Shown: positions 28,473 to 39,058, counted from the stretch's first letter. The stretch: DNA of 64,000 bases from Roseovarius confluentis (GCF_002917925.1 NZ_PPFE01000008.1:143614-207613); one strand, 5' to 3'. Numbers and translations are program-made. The notes: a model not told the origin generated them from the sequence alone.

Positions 28473-30506
28473 TTGGTGCTTTGGCAGCGTGCCGTCGCCG
28501 CGTGGCTGGATCAGCGCGGGCACCTGTTTGCATGGGTGCCGGTGATGCTGGCGTGCGGCATCGGGCTCTATTTCGGGCTGAAGTCCGAACCGCCGGTCTG
28601 GGTTTACGTGGCGTTGGCCGCGGGCATTGGCGGGGCACTTGTGGTGCTGCGCCTGGTGGACGCGGGACTGGCGCCGGTGATCTGGGCCGTGGCGCTGGTC
28701 GCACTCGGGCTCTGCATCGCGGCGTTTCGGGCGCATGGCGTGGCGGATGCCAAGCTGGGCTGGCGTTATTACGGCCCGGTCGAGGGGCGGGTGGTGGATA
28801 TCGACCGCTCCAGCTCGGACGCGCTGCGGGTGACGCTGGACCGGGTGGTGCTGCGCAACATGGGCCCCGATATCACGCCCGGGCGCGTGCGGGTGTCGTT
28901 TCACGGCGCGGCGGAGGGGGCCGATCCGCAACCGGGCGAGACGCTGATCCTGACCGTGCACCTGTCGCCGCCCGCAGGCCCGGTGGAGCCGGGCGGCTTC
29001 GATTTCCAGCGGCACGCTTGGTTCATGGGGCTGGGCGCGGTGGGGTATACGCGCACGCCTGTCCTGCTGCTGGAACCGGCGTCGGGCGGACAGGTGCTGT
29101 TCAAGACGCGCATGGCTCTGTCGGGCCGCATCCAGGCGCAGATGCCGGGTGAAGCCGGCGCCTTTGCCGCCGCGATCATGACCGGGGACCGCTCGGGCAT
29201 GGGGCAGGAGACGCTGACCGCGCTGCGCGTGTCGAACCTGGCGCACCTGCTGGCCATTTCGGGCCTGCACATGGGCCTGCTGGCGGGGTTCGTCTTTGCC
29301 GCCTTGCGGCTGGGGATGGCGGCTGTGCCGGGCTGGGGGCTGCGCCTGCCGACGAAAAAGATCGCGGCGGTGGGCGCGCTGGCGGCGGCGGCGGGGTACC
29401 TGGCGTTGTCGGGCGGCAACGTCGCCACGGAACGCGCCTTTGTCATGGTGGCGGTGATGCTGCTGGCGGTGCTGGCGGACCGGCGGGCCTTGTCCTTGAG
29501 GGCCGTGGCGCTGGCGGCCTGCATCATCCTGATGCTGCGGCCCGAAGCGTTGATGGGGCCGGGGTTCCAGATGTCTTTTGCGGCAACGACGGCGCTGGTG
29601 GCGGTCTTCGGCGCCTTGCGCGACCTTGACTGGCGCTTGGGGCCCAAATGGATGCGGCCGGTCTGGGCGGTCGTCATGTCGTCCTTCGTGGCGGGGCTGG
29701 CGACGGCGCCGATTGCCGCCGCGCATTTCAACCAGATCGCGCATTTCGGGCTGGTGGCGAACCTGATGAGCGTCCCTTTGATGGGCGTGTTGGTCATGCC
29801 CATGGCGGTGCTCGTGGGACTCTTGATGCCCTTTGGACTGGAAGGACTGGCGCTGGCGGTGATGCAGCCCGCGCTGGAGTGGATCCTGGGCGTGGCGCAT
29901 TGGGTCTCGGGGCTGGAGGGCGCGCGCGGTACCGTGGTTCGCCCCGGTCCGCGGGTGCTGCCGCTCTTGTCGCTGGGCCTGCTCTTGGTCGTGTTGTGGC
30001 AGGGGCGGGCGCGGTTCGCGGGCGTGGTGCCGGTTGCGCTGGCCTTCGTTCTGTGGGCGCAGGCGGAGCGGCCCGATATCCTTGTCTCCGACAATGGCAG
30101 CCTGGTGGGGGTGATGACGCCCGAGGGGCGGGCGCTGTCCACGGGTCGTGCCTCCGGCTTTGTCGCGATGAACTGGCTGGAGAATGACGGCGATCCGGTG
30201 GATCAGGAGGGGGCGTTCGCCCGCTGGACCAAGGTGGCGGGCGGCGCGGGCTGGCCGATCACCGCCGTGCGGGGCAAGCGCGCGGCGGAAGAATTTACCG
30301 ATTGCGCCGCGAAGGAGTGGGTGGTGTTCAACAACGTGCCGAAGGTGGAATTGCCATGCCGCGCGATCCATCCCGGTACGTTGAAAGAGACGGGCGCGCT
30401 GGCGATCTGGCGAGAGAACGATGGCCTTCGGGCCGTGACCGCCCGCGACATGACGGGCGCGCGGCTTTGGAACACGGACCGCCGGCGGCGGTCCGACTGG
30501 CGTTAA
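28473..30506 (+). CDS. ComEC/Rec2 family DNA uptake channel
   Basis: 677 residues, polytopic. The competence domain signature 'LAHLLAISGLHMGLLAGF' is near 252-269, preceded by an OB-like N-terminal domain (about 90-190). The C-terminal region lacks the HxHxDH motif of a metallo-beta-lactamase nuclease. The start is TTG 28473 (or GTG 28476) with GGGAG 7 nt upstream; no in-frame ATG is better. In Rhodobacter, ComEC is needed to take up DNA delivered by gene transfer agents. Convergent with lexA. Confidence 0.88.
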   Translation: MVLWQRAVAAWLDQRGHLFAWVPVMLACGIGLYFGLKSEPPVWVYVALAAGIGGALVVLRLVDAGLAPVIWAVALVALGLCIAAFRAHGVADAKLGWRYYGPVEGRVVDIDRSSSDALRVTLDRVVLRNMGPDITPGRVRVSFHGAAEGADPQPGETLILTVHLSPPAGPVEPGGFDFQRHAWFMGLGAVGYTRTPVLLLEPASGGQVLFKTRMALSGRIQAQMPGEAGAFAAAIMTGDRSGMGQETLTALRVSNLAHLLAISGLHMGLLAGFVFAALRLGMAAVPGWGLRLPTKKIAAVGALAAAAGYLALSGGNVATERAFVMVAVMLLAVLADRRALSLRAVALAACIILMLRPEALMGPGFQMSFAATTALVAVFGALRDLDWRLGPKWMRPVWAVVMSSFVAGLATAPIAAAHFNQIAHFGLVANLMSVPLMGVLVMPMAVLVGLLMPFGLEGLALAVMQPALEWILGVAHWVSGLEGARGTVVRPGPRVLPLLSLGLLLVVLWQGRARFAGVVPVALAFVLWAQAERPDILVSDNGSLVGVMTPEGRALSTGRASGFVAMNWLENDGDPVDQEGAFARWTKVAGGAGWPITAVRGKRAAEEFTDCAAKEWVVFNNVPKVELPCRAIHPGTLKETGALAIWRENDGLRAVTARDMTGARLWNTDRRRRSDWR

Positions 30507-30507
30507 A

Positions 30508-30615
30508 GCGTTTCGCCATTCACCAGAGGCATCAACTGAAGGCGAAACGCGTGCAACGATTGGCCGTAGTGCTGCGTTTCGCGATAAGCTGTGATCCAGG
30601 TTTATCGCGAAACGC
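30508..30615. repeat. Two consecutive palindromes sharing a GCGTTTCGC core (REP-like, bidirectional terminator)
   Basis: First hairpin GCGTTTCGCC (30508-30517) / GGCGAAACGC (30541-30550). Second hairpin with 14-bp arms at 30574-30587 and 30602-30615. Together they give four alternating copies of the core in about 110 bp. They fill the gap between convergent comEC and lexA and could end transcription from both sides. The shared core across two independent stems suggests a repeated extragenic palindrome rather than an ordinary terminator. Confidence 0.6.
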
Positions 30616-30616
30616 T

Positions 30617-31333
30617 TTAGTAGGTGCGGATGAGGCCGACGAGGCGGCCCTGTACCTTGACCTGATCCTCGGGCAGCACACGGGTCTCGTAGGCCGGGTT
30701 CGCGGCCTCGAGTGCGATGGCGTTACCACGGCGGTAGAATTTCTTCAGCGTTGCTTCCTGGTCGTCCACCAGCGCCACGACGATATCGCCGTTGTCCGCC
30801 GTCGATGTCTCGCGGATCACCACCACGTCGCCGTCGTTGATGCCCGCCTCGATCATCGAGTCGCCCTTGACCTCCAGCGCGTAATGCTGGCCGGGACCGG
30901 CGATCATGCCGCCGGGAACGGCGACATTGTGGCTGGCATGGGCAATCGCCTCGATCGGGACACCGGCGGCGATGCGGCCCATGACAGGCAGTTCCAGCGC
31001 GTGCACCGGCTCGACCGGCTGGGCGTTGGCGGGCTGTGCGGCCTCGGGGCGGTCGCCCTCGATCACGCGGGGGGTAAAGCCGCCGCTTTCGCCTCCGCCG
31101 ATCGCTTCGCCGCCCATGCTTTCGGGCAGCTTGATGATTTCCAGCGCCCGGGCCCGGTGGGCGAGGCGGCGGATGAAGCCGCGTTCTTCCAGGGCCGTGA
31201 TCAGGCGGTGGATGCCGGATTTCGAACGCAGGTCCAGCGCATCCTTCATCTCGTCAAAGCTGGGCGGCACGCCATCGCGTTGCACCCGCTTGTGAATGAA
31301 TTCCAACAGGTCGAGCTGCTTTTTCGTCAGCAT
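30617..31333 (-). CDS. lexA: SOS repressor LexA
   Basis: 238 residues. An N-terminal winged helix (1-65, [11 protein letters not shown]) is followed by a linker and the S24 peptidase domain. Cleavage bond A123-G124 in GRIAAGVP, nucleophile S159 in KGDSMIE, and the general-base lysine K197 in EATLKKF are all present. It represses DNA-damage genes until RecA-stimulated self-cleavage. A GTTC-N7-GTTC box lies 36 bp upstream, so it is likely autoregulated. It follows moeA in the same direction. Confidence 0.97.
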   Translation of the reverse strand: MLTKKQLDLLEFIHKRVQRDGVPPSFDEMKDALDLRSKSGIHRLITALEERGFIRRLAHRARALEIIKLPESMGGEAIGGGESGGFTPRVIEGDRPEAAQPANAQPVEPVHALELPVMGRIAAGVPIEAIAHASHNVAVPGGMIAGPGQHYALEVKGDSMIEAGINDGDVVVIRETSTADNGDIVVALVDDQEATLKKFYRRGNAIALEAANPAYETRVLPEDQVKVQGRLVGLIRTY

Positions 31334-31368
31334 TTTTCCACGTCTCCACGATCCATGCGTTTACATTT

Positions 31369-31383
31369 GTTCTACGCATGTTC
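31369..31383. promoter_or_regulatory. SOS (LexA) box upstream of lexA
   Basis: GTTC-TACGCAT-GTTC, the direct-repeat GTTC-N7-GTTC form used by alphaproteobacterial LexA. It lies 36-50 bp before the lexA start codon on the minus strand. It sits in the 83-bp gap after moeA, giving lexA its own SOS-controlled promoter. Confidence 0.8.
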
Positions 31384-31416
31384 TCGTTTTGTGTCAACGG
31401 GTCTGTGGATAAGCGG

Positions 31417-32589
31417 TCAGATCGGAACGTATTCGATCCAGTCGCCCTGCGCCCGGGGGGCGTCGTCGGCGGGCCGGATCAGCAGGGCATTGGCGCGGGC
31501 CAGCACCGACAGCATCCCGCTGTCCTGGCTGCTTTCGGGCAGGATGGTGCCGTCCTCGACCTGGGCGCGCATGTAATGTTCGCGCGGGCCGCCGGGGCCC
31601 ATGTCGGCGGCAAGCCTGGCAGAGAGACGCGGGGCGGGGTGTGCACCCAAGCCCTGCATCGCGCGGATCATCGGCGCCATGAAGACATGCCCGCAGACCA
31701 TGGCCGAAACCGGGTTGCCGGGCAGCCCGAGCATCGCCGCGTCCCCCATCCGGCCCGCCATCAGGGGTTTGCCGGGGCGCATTCTGACCTTGTAGAACGC
31801 GCGTTCCATGCCGAGATCGCCCGCGACCTTGCCCACGAGGTCATGATCGCCCACCGACGCGCCGCCGATCGTGATGACGAGGTCGGCGCCTTTGGCCAGG
31901 TCGAAGGCGGTTTCCAACGACTCGCGCGTGTCGGCGGCGATGGGCAGCATCCGGGGCTCGGCGCCCAGGGTGTCGAGCAGGGCGCAGAGGCCAAAGGAAT
32001 TGGACGCGATGATCTGGTCGGGGCCGGGATCTTCGCCCGGCATCACCAGCTCGTCGCCCGTGGCGATGAGCGCGACCTTGGGTTTGCGGGTGACGGTGAC
32101 GTCGGCCACGTTCATCGAGGCAAGCAGTGCGACATCCTCGGGGGAGAGCAGGCGCGGGGAATCGATCCGGTCGCCAACCTTGAAGTCGCCACCTCGGGGG
32201 CGGATGTTCGGCTTGTCGTCAAGCCTGTCGCCTAGCGTGATACGGTCGCCGTCGCGGCTGACGTCCTCTTGTATGACCACCTTGTCTGCGCCCTCGGGCA
32301 CCGGCGCGCCGGTGAAGATGCGCACGGCCTGACCGGTGCGGACCGTGCCGTCAAAGCCGTGTCCGGCGGCGGCTTCGCCGATCACGTCGAAACTGGCGCC
32401 CGGTGTGGCCTCGGCCTCGTTCAGCGCGTAGCCGTCCATGGAGGAGGCGTCAAACGGCGGCTGATCGCGTCGCGCCTCGGCAGGCTGGGCCAGAACGCGG
32501 CCATGTGCCTCGCGCAGAGGGACGGTTTCCGGCTCCAGCGGGGAGACGAGCGAGAAGAGGTGGTCAAGAGCCTGGTCGACGGTGATCAT
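31417..32589 (-). CDS. moeA: Molybdopterin molybdotransferase MoeA
   Basis: 390 residues. Motifs '[13 protein letters not shown]' (about 44-56), '[17 protein letters not shown]' and '[11 protein letters not shown]' match MoeA domains in order. It inserts molybdate into adenylylated molybdopterin. It overlaps moaC by 4 nt and lies in the trpGDC-moaC-moeA-lexA block. Confidence 0.95.
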   Translation of the reverse strand: MITVDQALDHLFSLVSPLEPETVPLREAHGRVLAQPAEARRDQPPFDASSMDGYALNEAEATPGASFDVIGEAAAGHGFDGTVRTGQAVRIFTGAPVPEGADKVVIQEDVSRDGDRITLGDRLDDKPNIRPRGGDFKVGDRIDSPRLLSPEDVALLASMNVADVTVTRKPKVALIATGDELVMPGEDPGPDQIIASNSFGLCALLDTLGAEPRMLPIAADTRESLETAFDLAKGADLVITIGGASVGDHDLVGKVAGDLGMERAFYKVRMRPGKPLMAGRMGDAAMLGLPGNPVSAMVCGHVFMAPMIRAMQGLGAHPAPRLSARLAADMGPGGPREHYMRAQVEDGTILPESSQDSGMLSVLARANALLIRPADDAPRAQGDWIEYVPI

Positions 32590-33062
32590 TTCGCCTCGTA
32601 ACGGCCTGATTTTCCGCCGTCTTTCAGCACCACGCGCAAGCCGCCTATTTCCATCGCGCGGTCGACGGCCTTGGCCATGTCATAGACCGTCAACGCCGCG
32701 GTGCTGGCGGCGGTCAGCGCCTCCATCTCCACCCCGGTCTGGCCGGTGGTCTTGACCGTCGCCTCGATACGGATGCCGGGCAGGTCGGGGTCGGGCGTGA
32801 GTTCCACCGCGACCTTGGCGATGGGCAGCGGGTGGCAGAGCGGGATCAGTTCGGATGTGCGCTTGGCGCCCATGATCCCGGCAAGGCGCGCAACGGACAG
32901 GACATCACCCTTCTTGGCGCGGCCTTCGATAATGATATCAAAGGTTTCAGGCGCCATCCTCACGTGACATTCGGCCACGGCCACACGGTCCGTCACGTCC
33001 TTTTCAGAGACGTCGACCATGTGGGCGTCGCCCTTGCCGTCGAAATGGGTGAGCCCGGCCAT
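32586..33062 (-). CDS. moaC: Cyclic pyranopterin monophosphate synthase MoaC
   Basis: 158 residues, normal length. Conserved segments are [15 protein letters not shown] (5-19) and '[15 protein letters not shown]' (about 70-84), and the C-terminal [10 protein letters not shown]. With MoaA it makes cPMP for molybdenum cofactor. Shares one base with trpC (33062) and overlaps moeA by 4 nt. Confidence 0.96.
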   Translation of the reverse strand: MAGLTHFDGKGDAHMVDVSEKDVTDRVAVAECHVRMAPETFDIIIEGRAKKGDVLSVARLAGIMGAKRTSELIPLCHPLPIAKVAVELTPDPDLPGIRIEATVKTTGQTGVEMEALTAASTAALTVYDMAKAVDRAMEIGGLRVVLKDGGKSGRYEAK

Positions 33063-33877
33063 CAGACGTGCGCCGCCGGGGTGGTACCCGACAGGATATC
33101 GCGGGTGGCGGCGGTGACGTCTTCCTGCCGCATCAGGCTTTCACCGATGAGGAAACAGCGCGTGCCGTAGCGGGCCATCTCGGCCAGGTCGTCACTGGTG
33201 TAAAGCCCGCTTTCCGAGATCAGCAGGTGATCGATCGGGGCCAGCCGTGCCAGCCGCTTGGTGACGTCGAGCGAGGTCTCGAACGTGTTCAAATCGCGGT
33301 TGTTGATGCCCAGAAGGTTGGATTTGAGCACGCCGGTGCGCTCCAGTTCCGCCTCATTGTGCACCTCGATCAGCGCGTCCATGCCTTGCGCGATTGCGGC
33401 CTCTTCCAGTTCGATCGCCTGCGCGTCGCTGACCGAGGCCATGATGATCAGGATGCAGTCGGCGCCCCAGGCGCGGGCCTCGACCACCTGGTAGGGGTCA
33501 TAGAGGAAATCCTTGCGCAGCACCGGCAGATCGCACGCCTCGCGGGCCTGCGCCAAGTACTCGGGCGCACCCTGGAAGCTGGGCGTGTCGGTCAGCACCG
33601 ACAGGCAGGTGGCGCCGCCCTCGGCATAGGCCGCGGCGAGCGCGGCGGGGTCGAAATCCTCGCGGATCAGACCCTTGGAGGGGCTGGCCTTCTTGATCTC
33701 GGCGATCAGGCCGAAACCGGTCTTGCTGGCCTGCAAGAGCGCGTCGCCGAATGGGCGCACGGTCGGGGCATTCGCGGCCTCGGATTCAAGCGTTTCCAGA
33801 GGCTTGTCGGCCTTGGCTGCGGCGACTTCCTCGAGTTTGTAGGCCTTGATTTTCTCAAGGATGGACGGCGTGCTCAT
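33062..33877 (-). CDS. trpC: Indole-3-glycerol phosphate synthase
   Basis: 271 residues, TIM barrel. Motifs include '[19 protein letters not shown]' (catalytic lysine), '[13 protein letters not shown]' and '[16 protein letters not shown]'. It closes the indole ring in tryptophan synthesis and is monofunctional (no fused TrpF). Overlaps trpD by 4 nt. Confidence 0.97.
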   Translation of the reverse strand: MSTPSILEKIKAYKLEEVAAAKADKPLETLESEAANAPTVRPFGDALLQASKTGFGLIAEIKKASPSKGLIREDFDPAALAAAYAEGGATCLSVLTDTPSFQGAPEYLAQAREACDLPVLRKDFLYDPYQVVEARAWGADCILIIMASVSDAQAIELEEAAIAQGMDALIEVHNEAELERTGVLKSNLLGINNRDLNTFETSLDVTKRLARLAPIDHLLISESGLYTSDDLAEMARYGTRCFLIGESLMRQEDVTAATRDILSGTTPAAHV

Positions 33878-34896
33878 GCGGCCTCCGATGTGATTTTGGC
33901 AAGTGTTTCGATCCGGGCGCGGGCGGCACCGCTGTCGATGCTGTCGCGGGCCTGCTCGACGCCTTGCCTGAGGTCGTCCGCGTGGCCCGCCACCACAAGG
34001 GCTGCGGCGGCATTGAGCAGTACGGCGTCGCGGTAGGCACCCGGCGCCCCGTCCAGCAGGGCGCGGAACGCGCGGCCGTTTTCCTCGGGCGTGCCGCCCA
34101 GGATGTCCTCGAAGGGGTGGACGGGCAGACCCGCGTCCTCGGGGTGGATTTCCGCCTCGCGGATTGTGCCGTCTTCCTCCAGCGCCGCCAGTTGGCTGGG
34201 GAAGGAGATGCTCAACTCGTCTGTGCCGTCGCCGCCATGCACCAGCCAGGCCCGCTCGGACCCGAGCTTGCCGAGGGTTTCGGCCATGGGACGGATGAGG
34301 TCGGCGCTGAACGCACCCGTCAGCTGGCGTTTGACGCCGGCGGGGTTGGTCAGGGGCCCAAGGATGTTGAAGATCGTGCGCGTGCCAAGCTCCGCCCGGA
34401 CCGGGCCGACATGGGCCATGGCCGGGTGATGCATGGGCGCCATCATGAAGGCGATGCCCGCGCTTTCCAAAGCCTTTTCAACCACATCAGGGCCGACCAT
34501 CACGTTGATTCCCATCTGCGTGAGAGCATCGGCCGCGCCGGACTTTGAACTGAGGTTGCGGTTGCCGTGCTTGGCCACGGGCACGCCCGCGCCGGCCACG
34601 ACGAAGGCAGTGGCGGTCGAGATGTTCAGCGTGCCCTTGCCGTCGCCCCCGGTGCCGACGATGTCCATCGCGCCGGCGGGCGCGCGGACCTTGTTGCACT
34701 TGGCGCGCATCACGGCGGCGGCTGCGGCGTATTCGTCCACCGTCTCGCCGCGCGTGCGCAGGGCCATCAGGAAGCCGCCCATCTGGGCGGGCGTCGCCTC
34801 GCCCTCGAAGAGGGTGGTAAAGGCCGTTTCGGCCTCTTCCCGGGTTAGGGGACGGTCGGCGGCGGCGCCGATCAGGGGCTTCAGGCTGTCACTCAC
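33874..34896 (-). CDS. trpD: Anthranilate phosphoribosyltransferase
   Basis: 340 residues. The PRPP loop is in [20 protein letters not shown] (about 79-98), with [17 protein letters not shown] (about 108-124) contacting anthranilate. It overlaps both trpG and trpC by 4 nt, so the three are translationally coupled. Confidence 0.97.
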   Translation of the reverse strand: MSDSLKPLIGAAADRPLTREEAETAFTTLFEGEATPAQMGGFLMALRTRGETVDEYAAAAAVMRAKCNKVRAPAGAMDIVGTGGDGKGTLNISTATAFVVAGAGVPVAKHGNRNLSSKSGAADALTQMGINVMVGPDVVEKALESAGIAFMMAPMHHPAMAHVGPVRAELGTRTIFNILGPLTNPAGVKRQLTGAFSADLIRPMAETLGKLGSERAWLVHGGDGTDELSISFPSQLAALEEDGTIREAEIHPEDAGLPVHPFEDILGGTPEENGRAFRALLDGAPGAYRDAVLLNAAAALVVAGHADDLRQGVEQARDSIDSGAARARIETLAKITSEAA

Positions 34897-35474
34897 GCGG
34901 GCACCTTCATGACGTCGAGAAAATTCTGCAAAAGAGCGTGGCCATGTTCCGAGCGTATCGATTCGGGGTGGAACTGGACACCGTGGATGGGAAGCGTCCG
35001 GTGTTGCAGGCCCATGATCGTACCATCGTCAAGTTCTGCCGTGATATCAAGCACATCCGGGCAGGTGTCGCGCGCCACGACAAGGGAGTGATAGCGCGTC
35101 GCCTCGAACGGGGTGGGCAGCCCGGCAAAGACGCCAGAGGCAGTGTGGTGCATCGTGCCCATCTTGCCATGCACGATATCGGAATGCCGTGTGACCGTGC
35201 CGCCGAAGACCTCGCCGATGGCCTGATGGCCGAGGCAGACGCCCAAGAGCGGCGTGCGCGTGTCCGCCGCCGCTTCGATCAGCGCCTTGCAGATGCCCGC
35301 CTGCGACGGCGTGCCGGGGCCGGGCGACAGGAGGATCCCCGCGGGTTTCATCGCCATCGCCTCCTGCACGTTCAGCGCGTCGTTGCGATGCACCTGCACG
35401 TCCGCGCCCAGCTCGCCCACATATTGCACGAGGTTGTAGGTGAAACTGTCGTAGTTATCGATGAGCAGCAGCAT
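34893..35474 (-). CDS. trpG: Anthranilate synthase component II (glutamine amidotransferase)
   Basis: 193 residues from [14 protein letters not shown]. The catalytic triad is the cysteine in [12 protein letters not shown] plus the histidine and glutamate in GVQFHPESI. Longer in-frame starts up to 35525 add a basic leader not seen in the family. It supplies ammonia to TrpE, which is encoded about 4 kb away beside ppiD, so the two subunits are in different operons. Confidence 0.96.
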   Translation of the reverse strand: MLLLIDNYDSFTYNLVQYVGELGADVQVHRNDALNVQEAMAMKPAGILLSPGPGTPSQAGICKALIEAAADTRTPLLGVCLGHQAIGEVFGGTVTRHSDIVHGKMGTMHHTASGVFAGLPTPFEATRYHSLVVARDTCPDVLDITAELDDGTIMGLQHRTLPIHGVQFHPESIRSEHGHALLQNFLDVMKVPA

Positions 35475-35610
35475 GTCGCCAATTTCCCGTCCGCGCCGTG
35501 TCATTTCGGGCCTATGACCCGGCATTTCAATCGGGGTATAGATGCTCAGGGTTGCGCGGCAGGGTCAAGAGGCGCAAAACTGTTAAGAAAGAAATAAGAG
35601 GGCAATAGCA

Positions 35611-37155
35611 GTGTTACGCGGATTTCTTGCCGGAGTGGTGTCGGGAACGGCCTTGTCGGGAATACTTCTGGCCGGGGCCTCGGTGCTGAGCGGAATGCCG
35701 GGGAATACCCCGCCGGAGGCGACGCCGGTCGAAGTGCCGGCCGGGTCGGAGTTCGACCAGTCGCGCGACGACGACGCGGCCTCGTTGCCGCAGTTGCAGG
35801 AAACGCCCACGCCTGACTCCGTGCCGCAGGTAACCGCGCCCGAACCTGACGATCTTAGCTCGATGGACGGCGCCGACACCACCTCGTCGGGGCAGCCCGA
35901 AACCGGCCAGCCCGAAACGGGGCTGAGCACGCCGGAGACGCCCGAGGGTGACAGCGGCCTGAGCGTGGGCAACGAGGAGCCGGTGCTGCCCAACCCGCAG
36001 GCCCAGGCGCCCGAGGCGCCGTCGGGCGAGGACGACCTGTCGATTTCCACCGAACCGGCGCAGCCGGCGCTGCCGGACCCCGGCGAGGAGAGCACCGCAT
36101 TCCCCGAGCCTGAAGGCGCGGATGCCCCCGAGGCGGACAGCGAACCGCAAGCCGAGGCCGAGAGCGGCTCTGGCTCTCAGACGACCCCGGAAACCATGCC
36201 CGAGACCTCTGACAGCGACGTGGCCGCGCCGGAGCCACAGGACGACCCGGTCGTCGACGCACCGCAGGAGGCGGAAGAGTCGGCCTCGCCTTCGGCAGAA
36301 GCGGACGAAGAGGCTGCGGAGGCAACGAGCGACTCGGAAGAAACCGGCACGATCGGTGATATTGCAGAAGGCGTGACCACCAACCGGTTGCCCACCGCGA
36401 TCGACCCCGCGCCTGAAGCCGAAGCCGGGACCGCAGACGTGTCAGCCGAAGATGCAACCGAAGAGACGGAAGCAGACACCCTGCCGCCGGTCGAACGCTT
36501 CGCCGCCGAGTTCGACAACCCCGAGGACAAGCCGCTGATGTCGATCATCCTGATCGACGATGGCACCAGCCCGATCGGCCCCGCCGCGCTGGCCGATTTT
36601 CCCTATCCGCTGAGCTTTGCCGTGGATGCTTCGTATGCCAATGCCGCTGACACCGCCGCGGAGTACCGTGCGGCGGGGATGGAGGTTCTGGCCATGGTCA
36701 ACCTGCCGCAGAATGCCGCCGCGAGCGACGCGGAAACGTCGATGAGTGTTCTGCTGGAGGCCGTTCCCGAGGCGGTGGCGGTTTTCGAGGGGACAGGCAC
36801 CGGGCTCCAATCCAGCCGCGAGGCCGCCGAACAGCTGGCGCCGATCCTGAAGGACAGCGGCCATGGCCTGGTAATGTTTCCCAACGGGCTGAACACGGCG
36901 CAGAAGCTGATCGCGCGCGAGGGCGTGCCGTCGGCCACGGTGTTCCGCGATTTCGATTCCAACGGTCAGAACGCCGCTGCCGTGCGCCGGTTCCTCGATC
37001 AGGCCGCGTTCCGCGCGGGCCAGGAAGAGGGCGGGGTGATCATGGTGGGCCGGCTGCGCCCGGACACGATCAGCGCGCTCTTGCTCTGGGGGCTTCAGGA
37101 CCGGGCGGCCAGCGTGGCGCTGGCGCCGGTCTCGGCGGTGCTGACGGCCGAGTAG
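35611..37155 (+). CDS. Divergent polysaccharide deacetylase family protein with long acidic linker
   Basis: 514 residues. An N-terminal signal/anchor (MLRGFLAGVVSGTALSGILLAG) is followed by about 270 residues rich in E, P, D, S and A and low in complexity. The C-terminal domain (about 305-514) begins PLMSIILIDDGTSPIG and is a YibQ-like divergent NodB fold. The usual metal-binding histidines of NodB deacetylases are not evident. GTG start at 35611. Divergent from trpG with an 136-bp gap. Role unknown; probably envelope or cell-division related. Confidence 0.75.
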   Translation: MLRGFLAGVVSGTALSGILLAGASVLSGMPGNTPPEATPVEVPAGSEFDQSRDDDAASLPQLQETPTPDSVPQVTAPEPDDLSSMDGADTTSSGQPETGQPETGLSTPETPEGDSGLSVGNEEPVLPNPQAQAPEAPSGEDDLSISTEPAQPALPDPGEESTAFPEPEGADAPEADSEPQAEAESGSGSQTTPETMPETSDSDVAAPEPQDDPVVDAPQEAEESASPSAEADEEAAEATSDSEETGTIGDIAEGVTTNRLPTAIDPAPEAEAGTADVSAEDATEETEADTLPPVERFAAEFDNPEDKPLMSIILIDDGTSPIGPAALADFPYPLSFAVDASYANAADTAAEYRAAGMEVLAMVNLPQNAAASDAETSMSVLLEAVPEAVAVFEGTGTGLQSSREAAEQLAPILKDSGHGLVMFPNGLNTAQKLIAREGVPSATVFRDFDSNGQNAAAVRRFLDQAAFRAGQEEGGVIMVGRLRPDTISALLLWGLQDRAASVALAPVSAVLTAE

Positions 37156-37313
37156 GCCAGTTCTGCGTGACGTGACGGTGCGCGCGACGCCTGTTGCGCC
37201 ACATGTGCGGGATATCGTAGAGGTCGTAGGGAAACAGGTCATTTGCCACAGGCGACGTCGTGGACCTGACGGTGACATCGACCAATTGACCACAGTTCGG
37301 GACAGTAATTTCA

Positions 37314-38408
37314 ATGGAAGCCGTCCATCACCCGCTGCAACAGCACAGGCTTGCCGCGCTGCACGACTTCGAGATCCTCGACACGGACCCCGAGCAGGAG
37401 TTCGACGAGATCGTGAAGCTGGCCGCGGCGGCCTGTGGCACGGCGATCTCGGTGGTCAATTTCATTGACGCGGAACGGCAATGGTTCAAGGCGGAAACCG
37501 GACTTGGCGTGCGCGAGACGCCGCTGGCAACCTCGATCTGCGCCCATGTGATCCTGGAAGAGGAGTTTGCCGAAATCCGGGACACGCTGGAAGACCCCCG
37601 GATGCAGGACAACCCGCTGTGCTGTGGCGAGCCGGGCCTGCGCTTTTATGCCGGGGCGTTGCTGACCACCCAGGAGGGGCTGCCGCTGGGCACGCTGTGC
37701 GTTCTGGATTACGAGCCCCGTGAACTGACCGCGTTGCAGCGCGACACCCTGCGCGTTTTGGCGCGGCAGGTCATGGCCCTGCTGGAGATGCGCAAGGCGT
37801 TGCGGTCGGCCGACATCCTGCGCCGCGAGGTCGATCACAGGGTCAAGAATTCGCTGCAATCGCTGTCGTCCTTTACAAATCTGCAAACCAGGGCCTTTGC
37901 CGCGGACGAGGCGAAACTGGCCCTGTCGATGGTCAAGACTCGGATCGACGCGCTGACACAGCTGCACGACATGCTGTACCAATCCGATGAACTCAGCGTG
38001 GTCGAATTGGGTCAGTACCTCACCCAGGTCTGCGCCCAGCTCGAAGGGCTGGCGCCGGCTGAAGTCACGGTCGAGGTCGCGGCGGTATCAGTGTCTGTCG
38101 TGGCACAGCAGGCCGTCGCCGTGGGCACCTTCGTGAACGAATTTGTCGCGAATTCCTTCAAGCACGGATTTCCCGACGGGCAGGGCGGTGCGGTCAGGGT
38201 CGATCTCGGTCTCGAACCGGACGGGCGTGTCCGGCTGACCTGTTCGGATAGCGGTGTCGGTCTTCCGCCCGACCACGGCGCAAAGACGAGCGGCCTGGGG
38301 ATGAAGATCGCCGAAGTCGTCTGCATGGAGCTTGGTACGGACCTGGACCTGCGAAACGGCACGCATGGTGTCGTTGCGACACTGACATTCAGCCCAGAGA
38401 CGGCATAG
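37314..38408 (+). CDS. Cytoplasmic GAF-HWE/HisKA_2 sensor histidine kinase
   Basis: 364 residues. A GAF domain (about 20-160), then a HisKA_2 dimerisation helix with H175 in EVDHRVKNSLQ, then an HATPase_c domain with 'FVNEFVANSFKHGF' and 'SDSGVGLPPDHG'. No membrane segment or signal peptide. Such kinases in alphaproteobacteria often feed the general stress pathway or light/redox responses, but no response regulator is adjacent. ATG 37314. Confidence 0.85.
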   Translation: MEAVHHPLQQHRLAALHDFEILDTDPEQEFDEIVKLAAAACGTAISVVNFIDAERQWFKAETGLGVRETPLATSICAHVILEEEFAEIRDTLEDPRMQDNPLCCGEPGLRFYAGALLTTQEGLPLGTLCVLDYEPRELTALQRDTLRVLARQVMALLEMRKALRSADILRREVDHRVKNSLQSLSSFTNLQTRAFAADEAKLALSMVKTRIDALTQLHDMLYQSDELSVVELGQYLTQVCAQLEGLAPAEVTVEVAAVSVSVVAQQAVAVGTFVNEFVANSFKHGFPDGQGGAVRVDLGLEPDGRVRLTCSDSGVGLPPDHGAKTSGLGMKIAEVVCMELGTDLDLRNGTHGVVATLTFSPETA

Positions 38409-38464
38409 GGCGGTTCGCGTCCCCCCGACGCGACGGATGACCGACGCAAGCCCTGCCGCCCGGC

Positions 38465-39004
38465 TCAGGCGTGGCGCCACGTGCCGGGCTCTATCCCGTC
38501 CAGCGTGAAGTCGCCCACCCGCCAGCGCACCAGCCGCAGGGTGGGGTGGCCAACATGGGCCGTCATGCGACGGACCTGCCGGTTGCGGCCTTCCGAGATG
38601 GTGATCTCCAGCCAGCAATCCGGCACCGATTTGCGGAACCGCACCGGCGGGTCACGCTCCCAGATGTCGGGCGGGGCGATGCGGCGGACTTTTGCGGGAC
38701 GTGTCGGGCCGTCCTTCAAGGTGACGCCGCGTGTCAGCGCGTCGAGCGCGGCGGCATCGGGGTCGCCCTCGACCTGCACCAGATAGGTTTTCTCGGTCTT
38801 GAACTTCGGGTTCGACAGGCGCGCCTGCAGCTTGCCGTCATCCGTCAGCAGCAAGAGCCCCTCGCTGTCGCGGTCCAGACGCCCGGCGGGATAGATGCCG
38901 GGGATGTCGATATAGGCCGAGAGCGTCGGGCGGGGACTGCCCTCGGTGCCCTTGTCGGTGAATTGCGACAAGACGCCGTGGGGTTTGTTGAAGAGGATCA
39001 GCAT
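38465..39004 (-). CDS. Pseudouridine synthase, RluE/RsuA family
   Basis: 179 residues starting [15 protein letters not shown]. The catalytic aspartate D44 is in [15 protein letters not shown], and the C-terminal motif [23 protein letters not shown] is typical. Without the N-terminal S4 domain it matches the short RluE-like class, which modifies one uridine in 23S rRNA. The position modified is not shown. Confidence 0.88.
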   Translation of the reverse strand: MLILFNKPHGVLSQFTDKGTEGSPRPTLSAYIDIPGIYPAGRLDRDSEGLLLLTDDGKLQARLSNPKFKTEKTYLVQVEGDPDAAALDALTRGVTLKDGPTRPAKVRRIAPPDIWERDPPVRFRKSVPDCWLEITISEGRNRQVRRMTAHVGHPTLRLVRWRVGDFTLDGIEPGTWRHA

Positions 39005-39058
39005 GCGGGGCGGTGGAGGTGCGCGCAAGGCGCCGCGATGGTGGGGTGGAGCCCCACC

